64,000 nt of DNA from Guptibacillus hwajinpoensis (GTDB taxonomy: Bacteria; Bacillota; Bacilli; Bacillales; Bacillaceae_O): contig JAENYN010000011.1 in the NCBI GenBank assembly GCA_016841765.1, positions 1 through 64,000 of the forward strand. Direction: 5' to 3'. Below are positions 8,280-16,466 of this stretch, piece after piece. The stretch's first letter is position 1. Each line of letters starts with the position of its first letter. A model generated the notes under the pieces. That model was not told the origin of the DNA and searched no databases. It saw nothing but the letters and a program-made list of their open reading frames with translations. The position numbers were made by a program, and so were the translations under genes.

Positions 8280-9461
8280 ATGAAAAAGACAATTGCAGCT
8301 GTTTTCATGCTCATGTTGATTATGACAGTCACTGGATGCGGGGCGGAAGAGAGCACGATGGAATCGGACCCGGCCACCGGCGGAAACACGGAAGAGAAAG
8401 TGAAGGAAAAGAAGAATCTTGATCCTGAAGAAAAAGCGGCAAAGGAATACTATGATGCGATGTTTGCTGAGGAAGAAACGCAAAACGCGTATATAAAGAA
8501 ATATATGCACAAAGAAACACAGGGGCTGTATGAATTGACCACAGGTACCGTCACTGAATCGGACAAAGCAAACAACCGGAATCCCAGGGTGATTGAAAGT
8601 GTTACAGGTAAAGAAGAAGGGGACGAGTGGAAAGCGGTCCTTGTTCATCTGCAGGATAAGAACGGCGCTTTAAAAGAAAACATCCACGCTTATGCGAAAG
8701 AAGGCGACACGTTCAAGCTCCTTATGGTTCTTTCGGCAAACATGGAAGACAAGGACATGAAGGAAAGTTATGAGGAGATGAGGGGCCGTTTTGACACGCC
8801 GATACCAGCTGAAGTGACACAGCGGCTAAAAAAGGAGGCGAAACAAGAAGCTTCTTTGGAAGTTACTGAAGAAACTTTTGCAGCATGGGAAGACAGCATC
8901 GACTCCGTATGGGCCCATTATTCAGCTGTGATCAAGAACACTGGAAATGCACCGGCTGCTCTGGGCGACCTTCAAATAAACTTTAATGGGAAAGACGGCA
9001 GTATCCTTGGCACTGCGCAAATGATAACGGCGACGCCTGATGTCATTATGCCGGGTGAAACAGCTTATGTCAGCGAGTCGACGATCATGGAGGGAGCTTC
9101 AAGTCCTGACGAATTCCAGAGCGCTGACATCAACCTTGACTTCAGTAAAACGTCGGAAGAGCCGATGATGCTTGAAACCAGCAATGTCAAGTTGAAGGAA
9201 GGAAACGCGGAATACGGCACCCCTTATATCGTTACGGGGACTGTATCAAACCCGACGAATCAAAAAGCGGACGATATCCGGATTTCTGCCGCTTTGTATG
9301 ATGAATCAGGTAAGTTCCTGGGAGTGTTGGACGGTGGAATTGAAGTCAGTCTCAATCCAGACGGCAAGGCAGGTTTCCAGTTGAACTATCCTGAGCTCCC
9401 CGCTGAAGTGGCAGGTAAAGCGGCAAAAGCAGAAGTGAAAGCATATAACTGGTCATTTTAA
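8280..9461 (+). CDS. FxLYD-domain lipoprotein
   Basis: A 393-residue protein with a lipoprotein signal (MKKTIAAVFMLMLIMTVTGC, lipidation at Cys20), a Glu/Lys-rich linker, a middle region resembling the DUF5105 type, and a C-terminal FxLYD domain (VTGTVSNPTNQKADDIRIS ... ALYDESGKFLGV). It should be anchored to the outer face of the cytoplasmic membrane. FxLYD domains are immunoglobulin-like folds of unknown ligand. The start at 8280 has a strong GGGGGGAAG site and gives a clean signal peptide; an upstream in-frame start at 8064 does not. No operon partner. Confidence 0.85.
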   Translation: MKKTIAAVFMLMLIMTVTGCGAEESTMESDPATGGNTEEKVKEKKNLDPEEKAAKEYYDAMFAEEETQNAYIKKYMHKETQGLYELTTGTVTESDKANNRNPRVIESVTGKEEGDEWKAVLVHLQDKNGALKENIHAYAKEGDTFKLLMVLSANMEDKDMKESYEEMRGRFDTPIPAEVTQRLKKEAKQEASLEVTEETFAAWEDSIDSVWAHYSAVIKNTGNAPAALGDLQINFNGKDGSILGTAQMITATPDVIMPGETAYVSESTIMEGASSPDEFQSADINLDFSKTSEEPMMLETSNVKLKEGNAEYGTPYIVTGTVSNPTNQKADDIRISAALYDESGKFLGVLDGGIEVSLNPDGKAGFQLNYPELPAEVAGKAAKAEVKAYNWSF

Positions 9462-9466
9462 TTCAA

Positions 9467-9501
9467 AAGCCCTGCCCGGAAATATGACCCGGGCAAGGCT
9501 T
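9467..9501 (+). terminator. Terminator-like hairpin after the lipoprotein gene
   Basis: Arms AAGCCCTGCCCGG and CCCGGGCAAGGCTT with a short loop, starting 6 nt after the stop codon. The T run is weak. Confidence 0.6.
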
Positions 9502-9555
9502 GATTTGTATGATCGGGCTTAATGTTTTCCAGTTGACAGTTGGGGGGATCCCGTT

Positions 9556-9729
9556 TTACTGCACTGACAGCCGCTGCAAAATGAATGAGCCGAACATGAC
9601 AACGAGTGACACTACCAGGGTCACATTGGTCCGTCTGCCGCTTTCATATTTGTCATCCACAATCCGTATTGCAGCAACACAAAAGCCGGCAAATCCCAAA
9701 AACATGAACAGAAGCAAGAGGATGGACAT
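9556..9729 (-). CDS. Small two-helix membrane protein, unknown function
   Basis: A 57-residue frame starting MSILLLLFMFLGFAGFCVAA, then a polar stretch (IRIVDDKYESGRRTN) and a second hydrophobic helix (VTLVVSLVVMFGSFIL). The hydrophobic-polar-hydrophobic layout and a purine-rich GGCAGGA upstream support a real gene. The plus-strand frame over the same bases has no recognisable composition. I do not recognise the family. It is convergent with the lipoprotein gene. Confidence 0.55.
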   Translation of the reverse strand: MSILLLLFMFLGFAGFCVAAIRIVDDKYESGRRTNVTLVVSLVVMFGSFILQRLSVQ

Positions 9730-9927
9730 GATTAAAAGTCCTGCCTTTCAATTTATAACTGCTATGGATTATAGCATAAGCCCCCGATTCCCTGCTAATT
9801 TTAACCATCTTTCCAAGCTTCAGATTGACGATCTTATGAATCAGTTGTCATGCCCCAGACGATTTTCAAGAATGGATTCGGTAAAAAATGGGTAAAGCAT
9901 CTATACGACCACTCAAGGAGGGATACT

Positions 9928-10365
9928 TTGATACCAAAACTTGAAGAGGTAATGACAAAGGATGTCCGCACAGTGGAACCTTCGGCAAGCATTACAGAGG
10001 CCGCTGAAATAATGAAAGAACTTGATGTAGGCGTTGTGCCAGTTGTGGACCAGGACAAAGTCATCAAAGGAGTAGTGACAGATCGGGATATTGTTGTGTC
10101 AGGTCTTGCGGAAAGAGGAAATGCAGAATTTAAGGCGGAAGATGTGATGACGGCAAATCCGGTGACATGCCCGCCTGATACGGATGTCAATGACGCGTTC
10201 CGGCTAATGTCAGATGAGCAAATCCGCCGCCTGCCGGTTACCGACCAAAACAATAAGCTTGTCGGTATCGTATCAATCGGCGATCTGGCGGTTAATGACA
10301 AAGGGGAAGTGAGGACCGGATTCACGCTGGATCACATTTCACGCCCTTCCCAGCCGAAACAATAA
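9928..10365 (+). CDS. Tandem CBS-domain protein (YhcV-like)
   Basis: A 145-residue protein consisting of two CBS motifs (about 5-65 and 72-130; VMTKDVRTVEPSASITEAAE and DVMTANPVTCPPDTDVNDAF, each followed by PVVDQ/PVTDQ and a DRD or GDL signature). Paired CBS domains form a Bateman module binding adenine nucleotides. The start is taken as TTG at 9928, because AAGGAGGG lies five bases upstream and the product then lines up with B. subtilis YhcV; the ATG at 9850 has no site. Monocistronic; role unknown beyond nucleotide sensing. Confidence 0.85.
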   Translation: MIPKLEEVMTKDVRTVEPSASITEAAEIMKELDVGVVPVVDQDKVIKGVVTDRDIVVSGLAERGNAEFKAEDVMTANPVTCPPDTDVNDAFRLMSDEQIRRLPVTDQNNKLVGIVSIGDLAVNDKGEVRTGFTLDHISRPSQPKQ

Positions 10366-10501
10366 AAAGAATGCGAAAGAGAGCCGGTTTGTGGGATAAG
10401 TAGTTCCGATATCGTGGAGAAAATGCAAAAAAAGCAGGTGAAATGACGTAGTAAAACACAGTATGTTTGGCACCGTAAATAACACTAGAAACTAGCACAC
10501 T

Positions 10502-10539
10502 AGAACACTTGAATTTTAAAATTCAAGTGTTCTGTTTTT
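10502..10539 (+). terminator. Strong terminator
   Basis: A perfect 16-bp stem with left arm AGAACACTTGAATTTT and its complement is followed by a G and five T. It lies 136 nt after the CBS gene. Confidence 0.85.
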
Positions 10540-10627
10540 GTATTTTCTTATTAAACGAAAGCTCCTGTTAATTGAATAAGGAATATCAATATGGTTGCTT
10601 TCAAATTCAGTTTCGCATAAAGAAGTA

Positions 10628-10830
10628 GTGTTGATTTTCGCTGCAGGGGCTCGCTTTCACCACAGGCACAAGCGCGACATCTGTTCCTGCTTCCCTTCGG
10701 TCGCACTCACAGTGTCTTCTTTGCCGCGGGGCGGGCGCTGAGCTTCCTCGTCGCTTCGCTCCTGCGGGATCTCAGCTGTCCCGCTACTCCCGCAGGAGTC
10801 TCCCCCCTTCCGCTGCAATCAACTGGTATC
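10628..10830 (-). repeat. Dispersed repeat family A, full copy, minus orientation
   Basis: Read on the minus strand this has the GGAGTCTCCTGCGGGA-like left half, a middle block with GAACAGATGTCGCGCTTGTGCC, and the right end CCTGCAGCG(A)AAATCAACAC. The GC-rich internal inverted repeats are typical of a palindromic intergenic repeat common in Bacillaceae. Confidence 0.75.
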
Positions 10831-11217
10831 TGAGCGGATATTCCAGAACCCATTTATTACATTTTCCGTTTCATGAAAAGACAGAAGTGAAAAGGTCTCA
10901 TAATAAAATGTCTGCATATCAACACTTTGTACCCGATAATTAGCATATCATTGAAGTCCCGTAATCCTCCCATTTTTTCTGTAATTCTTTATAAAAGTTT
11001 CAATGCGATAATGCCGATTTTGTGAAAGTAAACGCTACAGTTCCATAAATTCCGGAAGAGTTTCTCCCGCCAATTGCCACGTCTCCATAAGGAAAGAATA
11101 TTTAATACAGATACATGACACGTTTTTGTGATTGTTCTTTACTTTCCCAAGTAATGGAAAGAAACTCTTTTTTTCGGCAGGCTTAAGAACCAAAAGCTTT
11201 TTCTGACAACTGAGTGT

Positions 11218-11345
11218 ATTGGAGCGGAAGGCATGAGACTCCAGCGGGGGAAGCGAACAGGGAAGACCCCGCAGGCGCGAATAGCGCTGAGGAGGCTTCC
11301 CGGACGCCCCGCGGAAAGCGAATGCCTGCAGCGGAAAGGAACGGA
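11218..11345 (+). repeat. Dispersed repeat family A, compact copy
   Basis: A 128-bp copy running from GGAGCGGAAGGCATGAGAC through GACCCCGCAGGCGCG-like sequence and CCCCGCGGAAAGCGA to CCTGCAGCGGAAA. It lacks the extra middle block seen at 10628 and 33896. Confidence 0.75.
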
Positions 11346-11707
11346 CAAATTCAGGAAAGCGATTTTTCTTCTTCCACTAACTATCCTGCTTTGTTAAAGA
11401 ACAACGCTTCACTACCATTGTCTTTATAATTGCAACTTTCCTTTTGGTTTATCAAAATTACATAGCAAATAACATCACAATCAACACAGTAAGTAGTACG
11501 TTGACAAGGGCTGTTGTCTGTATGTTATTTAGGTTGTGAATCCGTATGTTAATTTATATCTTATCTAGTTTTAATCGTTGATATAACGAGGAAGAGAAGA
11601 GACCGAATCATCTGCGATTTGGTCTGATTATTCTTATTCTACTGAAACGGAACTAATTGTTTGTGAGACCGGCTCTCTTTTTTACCCGCCCATTATCCTG
11701 AAGTTGT

Positions 11708-13288
11708 TTACAGCCCGTACTTTCTAATTTTGTTATACAGTGTTGCACGGGAAATACCGAGCATTTCAGCGGCAGCCGATTTGTTGTTGTATGTTTTCAT
11801 CAGGGCCTGTTCAATCCTTGTTTTTTCGTCAGGAACCGGCATATCCGGCACGGTTTCAAAGGATTCTGGAGGGACTGGAGCCGGCGCTGAGCTGTTCTTT
11901 GCAAAATCACGCGGCAAGTGGCGGGCAGATACGGCATCCCCGTCACACAATATCATCAAGCGCTCCATAACATTTCGCAATTGCCTGATGTTGCCCGGCC
12001 AGTTGTGGTGCAGCAGCACATACATAAGCTCAGGGTCGATTTCCGGAATCGGCTTGGAATACTTCACGGAAAACTCCTGCATGAACAGCTGGATCAAGTG
12101 CGGCAGGTCTTCAATCCGTTCCCGGAGCGGCGGTACATGAATCGATACGACATTTAGCCGGTAATACAAATCCTCCCGGAAATCGCCACTTTCAATCATA
12201 TCATCAACATCCCTGTTCGTTGCGGAAACGATCCGTACATCCTTTATCGGGATAGGCTGCGTCCCCCCGATCCGGTAAAATTGTTTCTCCTGCAGCACCC
12301 TCAGCAGTTTCACCTGCAAATCAAGCGGCAGTTCGCCGATTTCATCGAGGAACAGAGTCCCGCCTTTTGCGGCATCCAGCTTCCCTTTTTTGCCGGTGGT
12401 GCTGGCTCCGGTGAATGCCCCTTTTTCATAGCCAAACAACTCACTTTCAAACAAAGATGCCGGTATCGCCCCGCAATTGATATCAATGAAAGGCCCATCA
12501 GCATGGCGGCTTGCCGCATGAATTGACTGGGCAAACAATTCCTTGCCGACCCCGCTTTCCCCGGTGATCATGACCGGAACATCGGATACTGCGACTCTTT
12601 CAGCAAGCTGAATGGCTGTCAATAGGGCAGGGCTCCTGCCTTTAATACGGGCAAACGGCTGGTCTGAATGATGGCCGTTTTCCATCTGGGTTTCAAGGTC
12701 ACGCACATAAGCTGTCGTCTGGGACAGTTCGTTGCTGAGCCTGACCATGTCGGTGATATCATGTTCGACCGATATGCCCCCGATTACATGGTCATCCATG
12801 CGGACCGGCGCCGCATTGATGAGCACATGTACGTTTTCGCGGGGATGATGGTACTGCCGGCGCACTTCCTTGCCTTCTGTCACAACCGACATCACCTTTA
12901 TATTGTCTTCCGGAAAATAGTCCGTGATCGGCTTTCCAAGAATTTCGCTTTCCGGCCACTTGAACATTTCCTGGGCCCGTTCGTTCCAGGAGATGATGTT
13001 TCCGCCCTGATCAATGGCAGTCACGGCATCCTCGATTGTTTCCAGCAGCGTATTGTAATAGGAAGACGATATTTTCCATTGCTGGAAAATGATCCGGATG
13101 ATTGTCTCATAGGGAACAGCCCCGACAAACTCACCTTTGCTGTTTTGCAGGGCAATATCGAGGCCGGATTCGATGTCTTTTAAATCGGATAACTGGCTGG
13201 TTTCCGGATAGATTGCCATAAAATTTGGGTCATGATGTTTAGCCCACGGAACAGACAGGGAAGAGAGAAGAAAATCCTGATTAAACAT
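11708..13288 (-). CDS. Sigma-54-dependent activator of proline catabolism (RocR-like)
   Basis: A 526-residue enhancer-binding protein: N-terminal sensory region, PAS domain (about 75-185, [26 protein letters not shown]), AAA+ domain with Walker A GESGVGKE (243-250), the sigma-54 contact loop GAFTGA (290-295) and Walker B FLDE (about 313-316), then a Fis-type helix-turn-helix at the C-terminus (485-526). It is divergent from the proline dehydrogenase gene, which has a sigma-54 promoter. It therefore likely activates both proline genes with SigL. The ATG at 13288 has AGGAGGG nine bases upstream. The inducer, probably proline or a derivative, is not shown by sequence. Confidence 0.93.
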   Translation of the reverse strand: MFNQDFLLSSLSVPWAKHHDPNFMAIYPETSQLSDLKDIESGLDIALQNSKGEFVGAVPYETIIRIIFQQWKISSSYYNTLLETIEDAVTAIDQGGNIISWNERAQEMFKWPESEILGKPITDYFPEDNIKVMSVVTEGKEVRRQYHHPRENVHVLINAAPVRMDDHVIGGISVEHDITDMVRLSNELSQTTAYVRDLETQMENGHHSDQPFARIKGRSPALLTAIQLAERVAVSDVPVMITGESGVGKELFAQSIHAASRHADGPFIDINCGAIPASLFESELFGYEKGAFTGASTTGKKGKLDAAKGGTLFLDEIGELPLDLQVKLLRVLQEKQFYRIGGTQPIPIKDVRIVSATNRDVDDMIESGDFREDLYYRLNVVSIHVPPLRERIEDLPHLIQLFMQEFSVKYSKPIPEIDPELMYVLLHHNWPGNIRQLRNVMERLMILCDGDAVSARHLPRDFAKNSSAPAPVPPESFETVPDMPVPDEKTRIEQALMKTYNNKSAAAEMLGISRATLYNKIRKYGL

Positions 13289-13304
13289 TTATGTAAACCC
13301 TCCT

Positions 13305-13333
13305 TTACAGTCAGTATTTACAAAACTGTAAAA
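13305..13333. promoter_or_regulatory. Candidate enhancer (activator site) upstream of proline dehydrogenase
   Basis: The inverted pair TTTACAG (13305-13311) and CTGTAAA (13327-13333) lies 70-98 bp upstream of the sigma-54 promoter and also just upstream of the activator gene. The half site TTTACAG recurs at 14422 and 14484, upstream of the second sigma-54 promoter. Confidence 0.5.
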
Positions 13334-13402
13334 TATATTAACATTAAACACTTTTGTTAACTCTATTGTAGGGAAACAATCGTAATTTCTCAATTAAAAA
13401 AA

Positions 13403-13419
13403 TTGGCACAATTATTGCA
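13403..13419 (+). promoter_or_regulatory. Sigma-54 promoter of proline dehydrogenase
   Basis: TTGGCAC, five bases, TTGCA: a perfect -24/-12 element for SigL (sigma-54). It lies 55 bp before the start codon. Confidence 0.92.
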
Positions 13420-13473
13420 ATAGAACAGGTGTAAACGGATTCAAAATCCAGATCTTTTTGTGAGGTGGATAAA

Positions 13474-14388
13474 ATGATTGAAAAGGTTACAAACAACCTG
13501 TTTTCTTATGCTTCGCAAAGCCGGCCGTTGAATGCTATTGCAAAAAAATGGGGACTGAAGCTCGGCGCTTCCCAGGTCGTTGCCGGTATGGATATTCCGA
13601 GTGCCATGCAAAAAGTGAAAGAACTGAACGCAAAAGGCATTCATTGCACACTCGACCATTTGGGTGAATTTGTTTCGACCGAACCGGAAGCGAGGGAATC
13701 GGCAAACTACTGCGTCAACACAGTTGAGGCAATCGCCGACCATGAGGTGAACAGCCATCTGTCGGTAAAATTGACACAAATCGGCCTTGATATTTCCTAC
13801 GAATTCACCCTTGAGAACATGAGGCGGATTGTCAGCACCGCCGCCCAATACGGCATTTTTGTAAGGATTGACATGGAAGATTATTCGCACTGCCAGATGA
13901 CCCTCGATCTATTGAAGGAACTCCGCAAGGATTTTGATAATGTCGGAACAGTCATCCAGGCTTACTTATATCGTTCGGCGGAGGATACCGACCAGCTCAA
14001 AGGAGTGCCTTTGCGCCTTGTGAAAGGGGCTTATAAGGAATCCGCAGAAGTTGCGTTTCAAGAAAAGCGGAAGGTGGATGAAAATTTCTTTTCAATCATC
14101 AGGCAGCACCTTGACAACGGCAGCTATACAGCGGTTGCTACCCATGATCACAACATCATTGAAAAAGTGAAAGCTTATACAGAAGAGCAGGGCATTACAA
14201 CGGATCAGTTTGAATTTCAATTCCTGTACGGTTTCCGGACCGATCTGCAGGAAAATCTCGTGAAGGAAGGGTACAAGGTCAGGGTATATGTGCCATTTGG
14301 CGATGACTGGTTCGGTTTCTATATGAGGCGGCTGGCTGAGCGTCCGCAAAACATCGCATTTGCATTGAGAGGCTTATTTTCAAAGTGA
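13474..14388 (+). CDS. Proline dehydrogenase
   Basis: A 304-residue monofunctional, FAD-dependent proline dehydrogenase of the Gram-positive PutB/FadM/YcgM type, oxidising L-proline to 1-pyrroline-5-carboxylate at the membrane. A TIM-barrel pattern is visible: LDHLGEFV, SVKLTQIGLD, RIDMEDYSH, VIQAYLYRS, LVKGAYKE, ATHDHNII and the C-terminal YVPFGDDWFGFYMRRLAERPQN. The ATG at 13474 has GAGGTGG five bases upstream; an in-frame GTG nine bases earlier would overlap that site. The product feeds the P5C dehydrogenase encoded next, which has its own sigma-54 promoter. Confidence 0.95.
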   Translation: MIEKVTNNLFSYASQSRPLNAIAKKWGLKLGASQVVAGMDIPSAMQKVKELNAKGIHCTLDHLGEFVSTEPEARESANYCVNTVEAIADHEVNSHLSVKLTQIGLDISYEFTLENMRRIVSTAAQYGIFVRIDMEDYSHCQMTLDLLKELRKDFDNVGTVIQAYLYRSAEDTDQLKGVPLRLVKGAYKESAEVAFQEKRKVDENFFSIIRQHLDNGSYTAVATHDHNIIEKVKAYTEEQGITTDQFEFQFLYGFRTDLQENLVKEGYKVRVYVPFGDDWFGFYMRRLAERPQNIAFALRGLFSK

Positions 14389-14421
14389 TCGTTGGAAAAG
14401 CTGTCATCTAGTGCTGAGGAA

Positions 14422-14490
14422 TTTACAGAATTGTATAATCAGGTGTACAATGTCTATACATTATTGTAAAAAGAATACCTTCCTTTACAG
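14422..14490. promoter_or_regulatory. Candidate activator sites upstream of P5C dehydrogenase
   Basis: Two copies of TTTACAG, at 14422 and 14484, lie 33-101 bp upstream of the second sigma-54 promoter. The second is followed by CACCTGTCCGGTAAA, a partial inverse match. They match the arms at 13305-13333. Confidence 0.45.
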
Positions 14491-14522
14491 ATCACCTGTC
14501 CGGTAAATAGCAGGAATTTGAA

Positions 14523-14540
14523 TTGGCACGGAATTTGCAT
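14523..14540 (+). promoter_or_regulatory. Sigma-54 promoter of P5C dehydrogenase
   Basis: TTGGCAC, five bases, TTGCAT: a near-perfect -24/-12 element, 38 bp before the start codon. It shows that the two proline genes are separately initiated but co-regulated. Confidence 0.92.
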
Positions 14541-14577
14541 TATGTAGACAGTAAATAATAAAGAAAGGGGTATGTCC

Positions 14578-16125
14578 ATGTTTACACCATACAGACATGA
14601 ACCATTTACAGACTTCACCGTGGAGGAAAACAAAGCCGCTATTGAAGAAGCTATTAAAAAGTTTGAAAATTCACTCGGCGAACATTTTGATCTCGTCATC
14701 GGCGGTGAACGGGTTTCAACCGAGGGCAAACTCGTTTCTTACAACCCTTCAAATAAAGAAGAGGTTATCGGTACGGTCGCAAAAGCGACACCGGAATTGA
14801 TTGACAAAGCTTTTGATGCTGCCGAAGAGGCGCTTAAGTCTTGGAGGGACTGGTCACCGAAAGCGCGTGCGGAAATCCTTGTCCGGGCTGCAGCTATCAT
14901 GAGGCGCCGCAAGTATGAGCTTTCAGCTGTCCTGATCAAGGAAGCAGGTAAGCCGTGGAAAGAGGCCGATGCAGATATTGCTGAAGCCATCGACTTCCTT
15001 GAGTACTATGCACGCCAAATGGTTGAACTGGCGGAAGGCAAGCCAGTGAACAGCCGTGACGGCGAGAAAAACGAATACGTCTACACACCAACAGGGGTGG
15101 CTGTCGTCATTCCGCCATGGAACTTTGCCGGTGCCATCATGGTCGGCACAACTGCCGCTCCAATCGTAACCGGGAATACGGTTCTCTTGAAGCCGGCAGA
15201 ACCGACACCATTGATTGCGGCCAAGTTCGTTGAAATCCTTGAAGAAGCCGGCCTGCCAAAAGGCGTGGTCAACTTTGTACCTGGCGACCCACAGGAAATC
15301 GGCGATCACATGGTCGACCATCCAAAAGCGGGACTCATCAGTTTCACCGGCTCAAGGGCAGTAGGAACACGAATCTACCAGCGGGCTGCCGTTGTTCAGG
15401 AAGGCCAGAATCATCTGAAGCGTGTTATCGCTGAAATGGGCGGGAAAGATACAGTCCTTGTTGACAAAGATGCCGATCTTGACCTTGCAGCTGAAGCTGC
15501 ACTTGTCTCGGCATTCGGCTTCTCCGGCCAAAAATGCTCAGCAGGTTCACGGGTCGTCGTACATGAAGATGTATACGATGAAGTTCTTGAAAAAACAGTC
15601 GCACTAGCAAAAGAACTGGAAGTAGGCAACCCTTCCGAAAAGAACTACTATATGGGGCCTGTCATCAACCAGAAAGCGTACGATAAAATCATGGGCTACA
15701 TCGATATCGGCAAAGACGAAGCCCGTCTCGCCATCGGCGGTGAAGGGGATACGTCCACAGGCTACTTCATCCAGCCGACGATTTTTGCCGATGCCGATCC
15801 AAAAGCTCGCATCATGCAGGAAGAAATTTTCGGCCCGGTCACAGCATTCGCCAAAGCGAAAGACTTTGATGAAATGCTTGAAATCGCCAACAACACAGAA
15901 TACGGCCTGACCGGGGCCCTCATTACCCGAAATGCCGAACATATCGAACGCGCCAAGCGGGAATTCCATGTCGGCAACCTGTACTTCAACCGCAACTGCA
16001 CGGGCGCCATTGTCGGCTACCAGCCATTCGGCGGCTTCAAAATGTCCGGTACAGACTCCAAAGCGGGCGGACCGGATTACCTGGCGCTTCATATGCAGGC
16101 AAAAACAATCAGCCAGATGTGGTAA
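14578..16125 (+). CDS. 1-Pyrroline-5-carboxylate dehydrogenase
   Basis: A 515-residue aldehyde dehydrogenase of the RocA/PutC group, converting glutamate semialdehyde (from pyrroline-5-carboxylate) to glutamate with NAD. Landmarks: HEPFTDFT at the N-terminus, [33 protein letters not shown] (general base Glu), [12 protein letters not shown] (catalytic Cys) and QEEIFGPV. Length equals B. subtilis RocA. The second ATG is chosen because AAGGGG is then eight bases away; the ATG six bases earlier is too close. It completes the two-step proline-to-glutamate route. Confidence 0.95.
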   Translation: MFTPYRHEPFTDFTVEENKAAIEEAIKKFENSLGEHFDLVIGGERVSTEGKLVSYNPSNKEEVIGTVAKATPELIDKAFDAAEEALKSWRDWSPKARAEILVRAAAIMRRRKYELSAVLIKEAGKPWKEADADIAEAIDFLEYYARQMVELAEGKPVNSRDGEKNEYVYTPTGVAVVIPPWNFAGAIMVGTTAAPIVTGNTVLLKPAEPTPLIAAKFVEILEEAGLPKGVVNFVPGDPQEIGDHMVDHPKAGLISFTGSRAVGTRIYQRAAVVQEGQNHLKRVIAEMGGKDTVLVDKDADLDLAAEAALVSAFGFSGQKCSAGSRVVVHEDVYDEVLEKTVALAKELEVGNPSEKNYYMGPVINQKAYDKIMGYIDIGKDEARLAIGGEGDTSTGYFIQPTIFADADPKARIMQEEIFGPVTAFAKAKDFDEMLEIANNTEYGLTGALITRNAEHIERAKREFHVGNLYFNRNCTGAIVGYQPFGGFKMSGTDSKAGGPDYLALHMQAKTISQMW

Positions 16126-16158
16126 GCTTTAAAAAAATCGATAGAATACCCTATCCTA

Positions 16159-16194
16159 AACCGTATGCACAGGTAAAAGTGCATACGGTTTTTT
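16159..16194 (+). terminator. Terminator after P5C dehydrogenase
   Basis: Perfect 12-bp stem AACCGTATGCAC with its complement, followed by six T. It ends the proline genes. Confidence 0.9.
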
Positions 16195-16348
16195 GTTGTT
16201 AAGGAAGTAATAAAATTTTTGCGTTGTCGCTAAAATGCCAGAATGGAGCCACTCGCTCCGGACGGCAACTGCTATCGTCATAAAGCGGTGATTCCCTCCG
16301 GAAGTACAAACACCTTCCTGCGCGCACTCCTGCTTATGCGTCAACCTT
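16195..16348 (+). repeat. Dispersed repeat family B, diverged copy
   Basis: It starts GTTAAGGAAGTAATAAAATT, then has CTATCGTCATAAAGCGGTGAT and CCTGCTTATGCGTC. These blocks align in the same order with the copies at 27486, 53337 and 62975. The inner CATAAGCGG/CCGCTTATG pairing makes a long hairpin. Confidence 0.6.
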
Positions 16349-16466
16349 TAGAGGAACAAACTGCTCATTATGTTATTATTAGCCAATACTCTGACTAATC
16401 TGTTAACATGGAAAATAAGTATTCCTTATACATGTTTTACCGAATAAAATGCGAGGAGATGTGAAG
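16349..16466 (+). other. Leader region of the nar operon
   Basis: An AT-rich 118-bp stretch. I looked for an Fnr site (TGTGA-N6-TCACA) and saw no convincing match. TATACA near 16429 may be part of a -10, but no good -35 is present. The control signal for the operon is not resolved. Confidence 0.4.

Larger units (their letters stand above)
10366..11707. other. 1.3-kb gene-free stretch
   Basis: No frame on either strand looks coding. The stretch holds a terminator (10502-10539), two copies of repeat family A in opposite orientation (10628-10830, 11218-11345) and AT-rich sequence between and after them. An imperfect hairpin near 11602-11624 (AGACC ... GGTCT) precedes a T-rich tail and could be a terminator. 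I see no known riboswitch or structured RNA. Confidence 0.6.

Noticed and set aside
9500-9895. 131-codon plus-strand frame
   Set aside because: It is antisense to the small membrane protein and has odd composition and no RBS, so it is treated as a shadow frame.
11139-11429. Short frames on both strands near 11.2-11.4 kb
   Set aside because: They read through a family A repeat. The GC-rich palindromes create open frames without coding signal.
16349-16466. Fnr box before narG
   Set aside because: I looked for TGTGA-N6-TCACA and close variants and found none good enough to report as a site.
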